A stretch of 64,000 bases of DNA from CAWIJJ01 sp963836425 (GTDB lineage Bacteria; Acidobacteriota; Terriglobia; Bryobacterales; Bryobacteraceae), in contig CAWIJJ010000005.1 in the NCBI GenBank assembly GCA_963836425.1, positions 91,492 through 155,491 on the forward strand, given 5' to 3'. The translations under genes and the position numbers were made by a program. The notes under the pieces are model-generated. The model made no database searches. It was not told where the DNA came from and saw only the letters and a program-made list of their open reading frames with translations. Shown in pieces: positions 16,093 through 26,519 of the stretch (the stretch's first letter is position 1; each line of letters starts with the position of its first letter).

Positions 16093-18811
16093 ATGAAAGG
16101 CTATGCGGCAATCGCGCTCCTGGTATTCCTGCGGGCGGCGGTGGGGCAGGTGGCCAGCCTGAGCGGCACGGTGACCGACCCTTCGGGAGCGCCCATCCCG
16201 GAGGCGGCGGTCCGGCTTCGCGGCGCGGACGGAAAGAGCACGCGTACGGACGCGGAGGGCCGCTACGCATTCCGGCAACTGGCGGCGGGGCGCTACGAGG
16301 TCCGGATCGCGGCGAAGGGTTTCCGCGAGACGCGCGTGAAGGAAGTGGACGTTTCCGGGCGGGCGACGCTCGACGCGCGGCTCGAGATCGAAATGCGGCG
16401 GCAGGTGGTGAATGTGGAAGGGCAGGGCCGCGCACTGAGCGCGGAACCGGGCTCCAACGGGGGTGCGGTGATCCTGGGCCGGCGGCAACTGGAGGCGCTT
16501 TCCGACGATCCCGACGAACTGGCGATGCAGCTTCAGGCGCTGGCCGGGCCGGCGCCCGGACCGAACGGCGGGCAGATGTTCCTCGATGGTTTCAGCGGGG
16601 GCGGGCTGCCTCCGAAGTCGGCCATCCGGGAGGTGCGGATCAATGCCAACCCGTTCTCGCCGGAATTCGACAGCCCGGGATTCGCGCGCGTGGAGGTTTT
16701 TACGAAAGCGGGAAGCGAGGCGCTGCGCGGGGAGGGGTTCGCGCAGGCGAACGATACGGTTCTGAATGCGCGCAATCCGCTGCTGGGCGAGGCGGCGCGG
16801 CCGCCCTACCGGACGCGATTCATCGGAGCCAGCGCGAGCGGACCGCTGCGCAGGAACAAGGCGGCGTTCACGGTGGCGGCCGAGCGCCGCTCGATTGCCG
16901 AGAGCTCGCTGATCCTGGCTACGGTATTGGATACGGGCCTCGCGCCGGCGGACATTCGCGCCACGCTGCCGCGTCCGCAATCCCGGCTGAGCGTGAGTCC
17001 GCGGCTCGACTATGCGTGGAACGCGAAGCACACGCTGGCGGTGCGGTATCAGGAACTGCGGGCGAGTTCGGACGGCCTCGGGGCGGGGGATTTCAATCTG
17101 GCGTCGCGGGCGTATGACGAGCGGCAGACGCAGCAGACCGTGCAGGTGACGGAGACCGCCGCGCCGAGCGTGCGGACAGTAAACGAGACGCGGTTTCAGT
17201 TTTTGCGGTCGGCGACGCGAACGGCGGCGCGGAACGAGGCGCCCGCGATCGACGTGGCGGGGGCGTTCAGCGGCGGCGGCGCGCCGGGCAGGGATGTCCG
17301 GCGCGGTGAGCAACGGCTGGGAACTCGCGAACCTCACCATCCACACGCGGGGAGCGCACACGCTGAAGTGGGGCGGGCGGATGCGTCAGGTGTTCCTGAC
17401 CGATACATCGCGGCTCAATTTTGCCGGGTCGTTTACGTTCTACTCGCTGGACGACTACCGGAACGCGCTCGAAGGCCAGGGCGGACCGGCGCAATTCAGG
17501 CTGAGCGCGGGCAACCCCACGACGCGGGTTTCGCAGGCCGATGCGGGAGTCTTCGCGGGAGACGACTGGCGCGTGCGGCCGAATGTTACTGCGAGCTACG
17601 GGGTGCGGGTGGAAGCGCAGAACAACATCGGGAGGCGAACGGCCTGGGCGCCGCGGGCGGGCCTGGCTTGGGGGCTCGACGGCGGCGGCAGGCGTCCGGC
17701 AAAGACGCTGCTGCGTGCGGGCGCGGGCGTGTTCTTCGAACGCGTGCCGGCGCAGGTGAAGCTGAACAGCCTGCGCTTCGATGGGGCGACGCAGCGATCG
17801 TTTCTGATTCTCAATCCGGACTTTTTCCCTGGCGTGCCGGCGGCGGGCGCACTCGAGCGGGCGGGCGGGACACAGCAACTGCAGCCGGTTTATGCAGCCC
17901 TGGAGGCGCCCCGGTTGTACCAGACCAGCCTCGGCGTGGAGCGGCAGATCGACGCGGCTTCGCGGGTGACGGTCACCTGGGTGTGGAGCCGCGGAGTGCA
18001 TTTGCTGAACCGGCGGAACGTGAACGCGCCGGTGGGCGGAAGCTACCCGTTCGGCGACGGGTCGGTCCGGCTGTTGACGGAGTCGGCGGGACGGAGCCGG
18101 CAGAACCAGCTCATCGTGAATTTCAGCGCGAACCGCCGCGGCGTGTTTCTGTTCGGCTTCTACACGCTATCGCGCGGCGAGGATGACAACGAGGGCATGC
18201 CGGCGGATCCGTACGACCTGAAGGCGGAGTGGGGGCCATCCTCGTACGGCGACCTGCGGCACCGGGCGGCCTTCGGCGCCACGGTTAAAGCTCCGGGCGG
18301 GATCAGCGTGGCGCCGTTCGTGGTGGCGAATACGGGACAGCCGTATAACATCACCACCGGGCGGGACCCGCGGGAGACGGGGTTCGCCACCGAGCGGCCG
18401 GCACTTGCGCCGTGCGCGGGCGGCGGCATCTGTTTCGACGCGCGGCCGGAACCGGGCGTGCCGCGCATCGGGCGGAACTTCGGGCGGGGTCCGGGGGCTT
18501 TGAATATCGCGCTCCGGCTGTCGCGTACGTGGACGATCGGGACGGCGCGCGCCGCGGCGGGGCAGCCGCCGGCGACGGATGGGCCGCCCCACGGGGGGCC
18601 GGCGGCGGAGGGCGGCAAGTACTCGGTGACCGTGAGCGCGAGCACGCTGAACCTGCTCAATCACGCCAACTACGCGAACCCGGTGGGCAACCTGTCGTCG
18701 CCCTATTTCGGGCAGTACCGGAATCTGGGCGGATTTGTGGTTTTGGCGCACGACGGGACGCCGAGCACGTACAACCGCAAAGTGGATTTGCAGGTGCGAG
18801 TGACGTTTTGA
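16093..18811 (+). pseudogene. Oar-like TonB-dependent receptor, one frameshift
   Basis: The gene begins with a signal peptide and a carboxypeptidase-regulatory-like domain (residues 20-105, SLSGTVTDPSGAPIPEAAVR). A plug-like region and a long outer-membrane beta-barrel follow, which continues to the C-terminal VDLQVRVTF. The reading frame changes once, near 17285-17293 within a G-rich stretch; the second part starts in frame at MSGAVSNGWELANLTI. Removing one base gives a continuous protein of about 905 residues. It could be a sequence error or a recent mutation. Confidence 0.75.
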
Positions 18812-18821
18812 GGGCGATCCA

Positions 18822-19289
18822 TCAGGAGAACAGGCTAACGATTAATCGCAAGGCGAGATAACAGGCGGCCAGGCTCAGCGCGATTTTCAATGAGGCCCAG
18901 GCCAGCGCTGCGGCGAAGCGGCAAACAGGGATTAAGATAACCCCGGCGAAGCATCCACCGAGGATGTATTTGATGCCGCCGGAATTTCCCAAAGCGATCG
19001 AGTAGAGCCAGCCGCACACTGCACCCATCACCATCAGCAACCAGTACAATGTTCGTTCGGAGCGCCCGGTCTGTGCCTGCGGCGTTCTCGCGCGGGGTCC
19101 TGCAAAGCTGGAGTTGGCTCCTGAATCGGCCGGCGGCCGTCGCGCAGGCCGAGACATGCGCAGATCCATCGCTTGCCTTTCAGCTTCGGCCTGCATTCGT
19201 TGCTGGCGTTGCACTGTCCACAGGTGGCCCAGCAGACCCCTGCCTTGCATGGCCTCGTCCAGCCACCGATTGCCTCGGTAATATGCCAT
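18822..19289 (-). CDS. Hypothetical membrane protein
   Basis: The 155-residue product has a charged N-terminal half (residues 1-78, including WTVQRQQRMQAEAERQAMDL) and a C-terminal half with three predicted membrane helices. These begin about residues 80, 105 and 130 and end ALRLIVSLFS. A GGAG element precedes the ATG at 19289. It is convergent with the Oar-like gene. No family is recognised. Confidence 0.55.
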   Translation of the reverse strand: MAYYRGNRWLDEAMQGRGLLGHLWTVQRQQRMQAEAERQAMDLRMSRPARRPPADSGANSSFAGPRARTPQAQTGRSERTLYWLLMVMGAVCGWLYSIALGNSGGIKYILGGCFAGVILIPVCRFAAALAWASLKIALSLAACYLALRLIVSLFS

Positions 19290-19319
19290 TGACGTACTCC
19301 GTTCTTGGGTGAAGGAAAA

Positions 19320-19478
19320 TCACCGGACGTCTGGCTCTACCACAACGCTCACGAAGGGACGCGGGTCCAGCCGTTCATTTGAACCACAGAAAGACGGTGC
19401 ATTCGCCGCTCCGCTCGAAGCCAGCAAGAGTAAGGTGGTCGCAATCCGGGAGATGAGCCTGGGAACGGTGTTGCTCAT
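19320..19478 (-). CDS. Small putative secreted peptide (52 residues)
   Basis: The frame begins MSNTVPRLISRIATTLLLLA followed by SSGAANAPSF, which reads as a signal peptide with an Ala-x-Ala cleavage site, leaving a mature part of about 25 residues with one cysteine. Its ATG lies 3 nt after the stop of the PEP-CTERM gene, and a GGAG spaced 8 nt from the ATG overlaps the end of that gene. It could also be a truncated gene, so confidence is modest. Confidence 0.35.
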   Translation of the reverse strand: MSNTVPRLISRIATTLLLLASSGAANAPSFCGSNERLDPRPFVSVVVEPDVR

Positions 19479-19481
19479 GGC

Positions 19482-20441
19482 CTATCTCCGGTGCGCCGTG
19501 CTCCGTTTGCGAAAGGCGGCGCCACAGATCATCAGGGCCGTGGTTGTCAGCAGGAAAGTTCCAGGCTCGGGGACGGGCGCCGGCGCCGAACCGGCTCCGC
19601 TGGCCGGCGCCAGGTCATCCAAGCCGAGGATGAAGGTTTGCTGGGTGAGCGTATCGGTTGGGATGTTGTACTGATAGATGCTGGCGAGGCCGGTCGCGGC
19701 GATAAACAGGTTGCCGAGCCCGTCCGAGGTAAGTCCGTCCGGACCGGGGACGAAGCCCCGGCAGAGCGCCGGTCCGGCAGCAAGGTTTTCGGGATTGTAA
19801 CCGCAGACGAGGTTGCCGAACAGCAGGCTGGCAAACAGTTGGTCGCTGTAAGAATCATAGGTTAGTCCATCCAGCGAGGTAATGCCCGGCGATTGCTGGA
19901 GGACGGCTCCTGTGACCGGATCCAATTCGGCGAGATATTTGTTCGCAAAGATATCCCGCACCCCGAGATTTGCGAATAGCCGCCCGGACGCGTCGTAAGC
20001 CAGGCCTTCCGGATTTCCCCCATAGGTTCCGAGTGTTGTCAGCGCATTGGTGAGAAGGTCGATTCGTGAGATCACCCCACCCCCGAACTGGCTGACCAGC
20101 ACGCTGTTACCGCCCGGTTCGAGCGCGAGATCGGCCGGGACAACGAGTCCTCCGGCCAGCAATTCGTCTATGCCCGTCGAGGGATCGAAACGTCTTACCT
20201 CCCCGGAGGATGCCTGACTGTAGATGATCCGCCCGGTGGAGTCGAAAACCAGGCTGTCAACGCCTCCAGATGAATCGAGCAGAGGGACAACGGAGTTGGT
20301 GACGGTGTCCACCCTCAGGATCTGATTGGTAACGACGGACGTAGCGTATAGCGTTGATCCCTTTGCAACGGGAACGTTCCCCAGCGCCAGTAGTGTTCCC
20401 GACAGCACAGAGAGAATCCGGGCAGCGTATCTTTTCGTCAT
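19482..20441 (-). CDS. PEP-CTERM sorted beta-propeller protein
   Basis: The 319-residue protein has a signal peptide, then a six-bladed propeller of the SMP-30/NHL type. Repeated blocks include SLVFDSTGRIIYSQAS, GLAYDASGRLFANLG, GLTYDSYSDQLFASL and GLTSDGLGNLFIAATG. It ends with a classical PEP-CTERM tail: VPEPGT near residue 290, a hydrophobic helix and a basic end (FRKRSTAHRR). Such tails direct export and processing by exosortase, usually in exopolysaccharide producers, which fits the gene cluster at 32-42 kb. The substrate is unknown. Confidence 0.8.
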   Translation of the reverse strand: MTKRYAARILSVLSGTLLALGNVPVAKGSTLYATSVVTNQILRVDTVTNSVVPLLDSSGGVDSLVFDSTGRIIYSQASSGEVRRFDPSTGIDELLAGGLVVPADLALEPGGNSVLVSQFGGGVISRIDLLTNALTTLGTYGGNPEGLAYDASGRLFANLGVRDIFANKYLAELDPVTGAVLQQSPGITSLDGLTYDSYSDQLFASLLFGNLVCGYNPENLAAGPALCRGFVPGPDGLTSDGLGNLFIAATGLASIYQYNIPTDTLTQQTFILGLDDLAPASGAGSAPAPVPEPGTFLLTTTALMICGAAFRKRSTAHRR

Positions 20442-20495
20442 ATGTTCTCCTCCAGTTTCATAAGGTGATGCAGCACTCAGGCCGTTGCGCCGTCT

Positions 20496-23126
20496 CTAAT
20501 GACGAACCTCGTATGCCGACCGCGGCAGGGGCCGTCGGGGGTCGTAAAAGATGACTTTTATTCGAGTTCGGGCGGCGACCGCGCGCCCGTCTTTCATCGC
20601 TGGTTTGAATCGCCACTGTAACGCGGCCTCGCGTGCTTTGTAGTCGAGGCCATAGGGCAGCAGGGTGGACCTTTCGGCACGGATGGGTACTCCAACGTCA
20701 TTTACAACAACCGTCAGCTCGTAAGTATCGTTCGGCAGACGGTAATGCGCATCGACCGCTGAGTTGGTGTAGTCTGCTATTTCTTTCTGGATGGGCTCCG
20801 GTTCCGTTTCCGGATCGCTGATCAGGTGACCAAAATATGGATCAGGATTCAGCGGGATCATGCTCTGATCAAGTGCGTAGTGCACAATGTTTTCCTGAAA
20901 GCGTTTCATCGCCGGACTGACACAGGCATTGAGCTGAAGTAAATGCCTCACCTCCTGCGGCATCGCGTCCGCGTCAGTTTTGGCCTGCGGCGTGTTGTCG
21001 ATCAAGGCGTGATTGTCGTTCCATCCCATTTGTCTGGATGCAAAATCGAGTTTCACGTTCGCTGAGAACAGAGCAGGATCGACATACAGTCCCGTGGGCT
21101 CGTATCTATAGTGCGTGCAGAAATCGGGCCCGGTCCTGACGCCGAATAAATTGGTCGAATACTCCCAGGCGTTGCACACAGGACGCTCCAGCTCGGCCTT
21201 ATTGGAAGGTAAGTACTGCTCGCATTGTTTTGCGAACGCCATTATGTATTGACCGATCAACGCGGTGAAGGGCCGTTCAGTACGGTCATAGGCGACGTTT
21301 ACCGGGTTTCCTTCATACAGAGCCAGAAACAGCGCCCGATTGCGCATGGAAGCGTCGGTCTTCAAGGCGTCCGCTGTAAGTCCGTTCGAAGTAAGGCCGG
21401 GGTGTTCTTTCGGCTCCAGTTTCAGCTCCGGTGTGGGCTCCGCCGGTTCAATGGCGGAATGAGAAGCCCTTTTGCCTGCTTCAAACTTGACCATAAAACC
21501 CAATTCTTTATCGGTTGAGAAAGGAAGATATCTGTTGAGAATCGCCAAATCATTTCCATTTGCCTCCTCAAGCAGCTTGCGCAGTTGCGGTTCGGCATCG
21601 GCCAGGGTTCGCTTTCGTTTGTTAAAGAATTCGTCCGTCAAGGCCCGGACGCCGGGCGTAGCGGGATCCCTGAAACGGGTCGTGAACTCGTTATACCAGG
21701 TCGCGCCGCGTTCGAGCCCCTCCAGTCCGGACGGCAGCGATTGCATGCGCGAACGTTCTTCTGCCAGGGCCTGGGTAATGATGGCCGTGCTTTTGGCTGC
21801 AATCTGCTGCTTGCATCGCGCCGAGGCCTCCACGCCGGCGGCCTTGATCAATTCGACATGTTGTTCCGGGAATTTCTGCAAAGAAGGTATATCTTCGGGG
21901 CTCCGCGCCGAATCCAGCGCGGTCTGCAGGCGAATTTCGAACGTCGCTACGGCCGCGCGCGACCTGGCGGCGGCGATGGCCTCTTCGAGCGGCCTGAATT
22001 CCGAGGGCCAGAGGACTGAGAATTGCTTCGCCTGATTCTGGAGAAGTTTGGCCTGCTCCCAACCTGCCACCGATTCGGGCACTGCCTTGGCCTGTTGAAG
22101 GACTTGTGGCAGCTCCTGTCGCAAGCGGCGCCGTTCGATGACCTCTCCGAGCAATTGTGCCTGGCTCACTCCGGGCAGAAACGCATACTGGAGTCCCGTT
22201 TGCCACGTCGCGGCGCGGCCGAAGGTGGCGTTCCCGAGACACGGCCGAATCACCTCCATCCAAAGCCGTGACCGCTCTTCGGGTGAGATTTGGTCGAACG
22301 GCTTGCCGAAAAAGCGCGTGAAGTGTTGGTCCTCGAAGAGATTCGCGGCCCGCCCCATCAAGACAGACATTTCCATCCTGCTCAAGTCCACGCCCGGATA
22401 TTCCTGAGCGGTGCGGGTGGTCCAACTCATGAAGCCCGTGCAGGTTTGGGGCGGCCTTCCCGTGGCAATCACTCCGGGGGGTAAGTTTTGCATGTCGTCG
22501 AGATTAGCGGCCGTCTGGCTCTGCAATTGCGCCGATAACGGGCCATCTTTCTTCACCTCCAGGCTCTTGCAGTCCGGGGCAACGACGGAACCCCGGAGGG
22601 CGGCCGTTTGCGAGTTATACGTGCCGCGAATGCCTGCCATTTGATAGCCGACTGGCGCACGCATCAGCCAACGGTCGGGATTGAGTTGAAACTCTCCCGT
22701 GGTCGCCGTGTATAGGCCTTTCAAGCCGTAAGCCGAGCCTTTCCCCCCGCCGGGGACGCCTCCCGGCGGTTCGAATGCAAACGCACCTTCCAGCACTCCA
22801 TCCGGGTGAGCTGTGATGATCAACTTCAGAGGCGTGTATCCTTGGGCGCAAATGTAATAGCCTGTGTAAACGCCGGAAATGGAAGTCTCGACCGAAGCTG
22901 GTACGGCGGCGGGTGGACTTGGGCTTGGCTGCGGAGCCGGTGTGACCTGCTGAACTTTCTGTTGCACCGCCCCGACCTTTTTCTGCGCCTGCTCGACCTT
23001 CTGCCGGGCCTTCTTCTGTGCCGCGTCGATTTGCCGTTGCAAGCGCTCCAGAGCGTTCCCCTGGCCGTACAGGGCGGCTCCCGTCAACAGTAGAAGCCCA
23101 AGCCCGGCAGAGTTAGCGCGATTCAT
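20496..23126 (-). CDS. Large secreted protein with TonB C-terminal-like domain
   Basis: The 876-residue protein starts with a signal peptide. It then has a coiled coil (LERLQRQIDAAQKKARQKVE, to about residue 62), a Pro-rich linker, a beta domain near residues 80-200 (SISGVYTGYYICAQGYTPLK) and a long helical region. The end resembles a TonB C-terminal domain (YELTVVVNDVGVPIRAERST, AALQWRFKPAMKDGR). I recognise no catalytic site. An excellent Shine-Dalgarno (AAGGAGGGG) precedes the ATG at 23126. It is divergent from the sigma/kinase pair and may be its target. Confidence 0.65.
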   Translation of the reverse strand: MNRANSAGLGLLLLTGAALYGQGNALERLQRQIDAAQKKARQKVEQAQKKVGAVQQKVQQVTPAPQPSPSPPAAVPASVETSISGVYTGYYICAQGYTPLKLIITAHPDGVLEGAFAFEPPGGVPGGGKGSAYGLKGLYTATTGEFQLNPDRWLMRAPVGYQMAGIRGTYNSQTAALRGSVVAPDCKSLEVKKDGPLSAQLQSQTAANLDDMQNLPPGVIATGRPPQTCTGFMSWTTRTAQEYPGVDLSRMEMSVLMGRAANLFEDQHFTRFFGKPFDQISPEERSRLWMEVIRPCLGNATFGRAATWQTGLQYAFLPGVSQAQLLGEVIERRRLRQELPQVLQQAKAVPESVAGWEQAKLLQNQAKQFSVLWPSEFRPLEEAIAAARSRAAVATFEIRLQTALDSARSPEDIPSLQKFPEQHVELIKAAGVEASARCKQQIAAKSTAIITQALAEERSRMQSLPSGLEGLERGATWYNEFTTRFRDPATPGVRALTDEFFNKRKRTLADAEPQLRKLLEEANGNDLAILNRYLPFSTDKELGFMVKFEAGKRASHSAIEPAEPTPELKLEPKEHPGLTSNGLTADALKTDASMRNRALFLALYEGNPVNVAYDRTERPFTALIGQYIMAFAKQCEQYLPSNKAELERPVCNAWEYSTNLFGVRTGPDFCTHYRYEPTGLYVDPALFSANVKLDFASRQMGWNDNHALIDNTPQAKTDADAMPQEVRHLLQLNACVSPAMKRFQENIVHYALDQSMIPLNPDPYFGHLISDPETEPEPIQKEIADYTNSAVDAHYRLPNDTYELTVVVNDVGVPIRAERSTLLPYGLDYKAREAALQWRFKPAMKDGRAVAARTRIKVIFYDPRRPLPRSAYEVRH

Positions 23127-23150
23127 GATTGGTTAACCCCTCCTTATGGC

Positions 23151-23165
23151 CGGCCGGACCGGCCG
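23151..23165. promoter_or_regulatory. GC-rich palindrome in the sigma-factor divergent region
   Basis: CGGCCGG-A-CCGGCCG is a perfect 15-bp inverted repeat 25 bp upstream of the large secreted-protein gene. Position between two divergent genes suggests an operator; a hairpin in the mRNA leader is the alternative. The rest of 23166-23335 shows no clear sigma-70-type promoter. Confidence 0.3.
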
Positions 23166-23335
23166 AAATGTACCGAGTTACCATGCCGCGCACACCTCAC
23201 CCTATGACGGCATTGCCCCTCGCGGTCCATCGGTGTATGATGAACCTCAACAAAGGCGTGCTTGACGCTGGCTGATTTCCGGCCGTTCTGGCCGGCTTAC
23301 ATTCGGCTATGCGTTGACGGGCAGGCAAAACTGTC

Positions 23336-23884
23336 ATGGAGCCGCAAAGACTGGGTGAACAAGAAGCCGCGGACCGGCGTCAGACAGACTATCTATTCAG
23401 CATCACTTACGAAGAACTCCGCCGTCTCGCATCGGCCGTTCGTCAGAACGATCCGAGCAATACTCTGACACCGACCGCGCTGGTGCACGAGGCCTGGCTC
23501 AAACTCGCCCAAGGATCAGGCCTCGACGGCTTTTCCCGGATCGAGTTCAAACGCATTGCCGCGCACGTAATGCGTGAGTTGCTTGTGGAGGCCGCCCGGC
23601 GCCGGCATGCGCAGAAGCGGGGCGGGGAAGCGGCGGTATTTGTCTCACTCGACGAATCGCTCGACTTCGCGGCGAGGGACGATCAACTGATCGCTCTGGA
23701 CGGGGCGCTTCAGGAACTGGAGCGCCTGAGCCGGCGCCAGGCCTTCATCGTGGAATCGCGTTTCTTCGGTGGACTCGAGGTCGTCGAGGTCGCCCAACTG
23801 CTCGGCGTCTCGGAAGCCACGATTCACCGGGATTGGAGAGCAGCCCGGGCCTGGCTCGGGCGCGAATTGCGCCGCAGCCGCTAG
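23336..23884 (+). CDS. ECF sigma factor (TIGR02999 type)
   Basis: The 182-residue protein matches the ECF subgroup found mainly in Acidobacteriota and Planctomycetes. Region 2 is YEELRRLASAVRQNDPSNTL, TPTALVHEAWLKLAQ and FKRIAAHVMRELLVEAARRR. Region 4 is ERLSRRQAFIVESRFFGGLE, VVEVAQLLGVSEATIHRDWR. It would direct RNA polymerase to a small regulon. It is followed after 23 bp by a serine/threonine kinase, the arrangement usual for this subgroup, in which the kinase is thought to control the sigma factor. Confidence 0.92.
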   Translation: MEPQRLGEQEAADRRQTDYLFSITYEELRRLASAVRQNDPSNTLTPTALVHEAWLKLAQGSGLDGFSRIEFKRIAAHVMRELLVEAARRRHAQKRGGEAAVFVSLDESLDFAARDDQLIALDGALQELERLSRRQAFIVESRFFGGLEVVEVAQLLGVSEATIHRDWRAARAWLGRELRRSR

Positions 23885-23907
23885 CGTGGCGGGGGTGGAG
23901 GGACGAA

Positions 23908-26484
23908 ATGGATGCGAAGCGCTGGGAATGGATCCAAGGCCTTTTTCACGAGGCCTCAGCCAAACCACCCGGGCAAAGGGAAGCTTTTCTCGAGGCGGCA
24001 TGTCCGGGTGACGCGGACGCGATCGCAGAGGTTTACAGCCTCCTTGAGGAAGACGGCTCCGGCACACCCCTGTTAGATAACGGCGTAGCGGAGCTGGCCC
24101 GGGCGGCTATCGCAGGCGCCGGGGAATTCGCGGGCCGCACGGCCGGCCCGTATCGGATTCTGGAGGAACTGGGTCGAGGCGGCATGGGAGTTGTCTACCT
24201 GGCGGAACGGCAGGATTTGGGTAACCGCGTGGCGCTCAAGGTTCTGCCCGACGCATGGATGTCGCCGTCGCGGCGGGAACGTTTCGCCCTCGAAGCGCGC
24301 ACTCTCTCTCGCCTCATCCACCCCTCCATTGCGCGGCTTTACGATGCCGGTGCGTTCCCAGACGGTACGCCGTGGTTCGCCATGGAGTATGTGGAGGGAA
24401 GTCCCCTCAACGGCTACCTGGCTCGGCATGACTTGACACTGGAAAGGCAGTTACGCCTGTTTCGCTCGATCTGCGCCGCGGTTCAGTTCGCACACAGCCA
24501 GGCCGTCCTGCATCGGGATCTCAAGCCCTCGAACATACTGGTAAAGGAGAACGGCGAAATTCGTCTACTGGATTTCGGCATCGCCAGACAACTGGACGAA
24601 ACCGCGGAGCAAGCGGCTCAAACCCGCACCGGGCTCCGGCTGGCCACGCCCGAATATGCTTCACCCGAGCAGTTGCAGGGTAAACCTGCTGCCGTTCAGG
24701 ACGATGTCTACTCGCTCGGCGTGATCCTGTTTGAATTGCTTACCGGACGGCAGTTCGTCTCCTCCGTTGGGCCGCAGCCGGCCCCGTCTGCTGTCGCGCA
24801 GTTGGAAAAGCCCTCCTCATACGGCCGCGCCAGGTTCCCGGTGTCCAAATCCATGTGGAACGACCTCGATCTGCTCTGTGTCACGGCAGCGCACGAGGAT
24901 CCGCAGCGCCGGTACTCTTCCGTGGAGGCGCTGATCCGCGATATCGACCACCTTCTGCAAAGCGAACCACTCGATGCCCGGCCTGATGACCTGGGCTACA
25001 GACTCGGTAAGTTCGTCAGCCGCCACCAGCGCAGTCTTATCGCCGCATCGCTGTCCCTGGTTCTGTTCGCCTCGATGGCCGTATGGTTTGCCGTGCGCCT
25101 TACCTCGGCCCGCGACAGAGCCATCGCCGAAGCGGCCCGGGCGAGTCGCATCGAACGTTTCATGCTGAACCTGTTTGAAGGGGGCGACGAAAACGCCGGC
25201 CCCGCCGAGAACCTCCGCGTGCTCACCCTCGTGGACCGAAGCGCGCGGCAATCGCAGGCGTTCGCCACCGATCCTTCGGTTCGCGCCGATCTCGACGCAA
25301 CCCTGGGTAGCATTTACCAGAATCTCGGCAAATTCGATCGGGCGGACGACTTCCTGCGCCGCGCTTTGGCAGTTCGCTCCAGCGCTCGCAAACCCGACCA
25401 TGCCCAGGTAAGCGAGAGTCTCGTGGCGCTTGGAATGCTTCGGCTGGACCAGGGCAAATTCGATGACGCAGAACACCTGGTTCAGCAGGGGCTGGACCGC
25501 GCCCGAGAGTACCTTCCTGAACAGCATCCCGCCATCGCCGCCGCGATGTCCGCGCTTGGCCGGATTTATATGGACCGCGCGCAATACCAAAAAGCGGTGG
25601 ACATCCTGCAGACGGTACTTCATCTCCAGCCGCCCTCCGGCAATTTCGACCAGGACCGGGAGACCGTGCTGATCCGGCTGGCCAACGCCGACCATTATCT
25701 CGGCCGTTATGACGAAGCGGAATCACTGAACAGGGAAGTGCTGGAAAGCTACCGGCGCGCCTACGGCGATGGTCATCCCATGCTTGCCGACCCGCTCATC
25801 AACCTGGGTGCGATCGCGCAACAGCGCGCCCGCTTCGCCGAGGCGGAAGGATACTACCGGCAGGCGCTGGCGATCAACCGGGAGTATTACGGAAGCGATC
25901 ACCCTGAAGTCGCGGCTTGCCTGTTCGGTGTCGGTGGGGCACTTTCTTCTCAAGGGAAAATCGTGGAGGCCGAGACGGTCCTTGAAGAGGCCCTGGCGAT
26001 CCGCGAGCGCGTCTATGGTCCTAACCATCCATTCATCGCGTCAACGCTATCCCACCTCGGCAACCTGGCCCTCCGGCAGGGGAAACTGGATCTGGCCGAA
26101 CTGCGTTTCCGCCGCATGGAAGCCATTTACCGCGCCAGCTATGGAGACCGGCACGATTTCGTGGCAGTCGCGATCTCCGACCGTGCGAGCGTGTCGCTCG
26201 CCCGCAAGGACTACACCGGCGCGGAGAAACTGGCGCGTGAGGTGATCCGGATGTGCGCGGAGGTTCTTCCCGCGGATCATCCGAATGTCGGATACGCAAG
26301 GGTAAGGCTTAGCCGTGCGCTGCTCGGTGAGCATCGCTATCGCGAAGCCGAGCAGGAGGCGGTAGCCGGCATTCAGATTCTGGAGAAACACGCCGGGCCG
26401 TCCGCCGCGCCGGTTCAGGAGGCGCGAAAGGATCTCGAGACGATTCGGCAAGCGCTGAGCCGGCAGACGATGGTTGCGAACTGA
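23908..26484 (+). CDS. Serine/threonine protein kinase with TPR repeats
   Basis: The 858-residue protein starts at ATG 23908 behind GGAGGGACGAA. The kinase domain spans about residues 80-350: glycine loop GRGGMGVVYLAE, Lys111, HRDLKPSNIL with Asp204, and LDFGIARQLD. A single membrane helix lies at about 376-397. The rest is an array of about nine TPR-like repeats in the NPHC/Clu style (LVALGMLRLDQGKFDDAEHL, LINLGAIAQQRARFAEAEGY) outside the membrane. The domain order is cytoplasmic kinase, helix, external sensor or scaffold. It pairs with the ECF sigma gene. Confidence 0.92.
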   Translation: MDAKRWEWIQGLFHEASAKPPGQREAFLEAACPGDADAIAEVYSLLEEDGSGTPLLDNGVAELARAAIAGAGEFAGRTAGPYRILEELGRGGMGVVYLAERQDLGNRVALKVLPDAWMSPSRRERFALEARTLSRLIHPSIARLYDAGAFPDGTPWFAMEYVEGSPLNGYLARHDLTLERQLRLFRSICAAVQFAHSQAVLHRDLKPSNILVKENGEIRLLDFGIARQLDETAEQAAQTRTGLRLATPEYASPEQLQGKPAAVQDDVYSLGVILFELLTGRQFVSSVGPQPAPSAVAQLEKPSSYGRARFPVSKSMWNDLDLLCVTAAHEDPQRRYSSVEALIRDIDHLLQSEPLDARPDDLGYRLGKFVSRHQRSLIAASLSLVLFASMAVWFAVRLTSARDRAIAEAARASRIERFMLNLFEGGDENAGPAENLRVLTLVDRSARQSQAFATDPSVRADLDATLGSIYQNLGKFDRADDFLRRALAVRSSARKPDHAQVSESLVALGMLRLDQGKFDDAEHLVQQGLDRAREYLPEQHPAIAAAMSALGRIYMDRAQYQKAVDILQTVLHLQPPSGNFDQDRETVLIRLANADHYLGRYDEAESLNREVLESYRRAYGDGHPMLADPLINLGAIAQQRARFAEAEGYYRQALAINREYYGSDHPEVAACLFGVGGALSSQGKIVEAETVLEEALAIRERVYGPNHPFIASTLSHLGNLALRQGKLDLAELRFRRMEAIYRASYGDRHDFVAVAISDRASVSLARKDYTGAEKLAREVIRMCAEVLPADHPNVGYARVRLSRALLGEHRYREAEQEAVAGIQILEKHAGPSAAPVQEARKDLETIRQALSRQTMVAN

Positions 26485-26519
26485 GTGGGATCGTTGATGC
26501 TCCAGGTTCTCGAAGAATT

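Noticed and set aside
17281..17300. Programmed frameshifting in the Oar-like receptor
   Set aside because: No slippery heptamer or downstream structure is evident, and similar single-base shifts elsewhere in the window point to sequence error.
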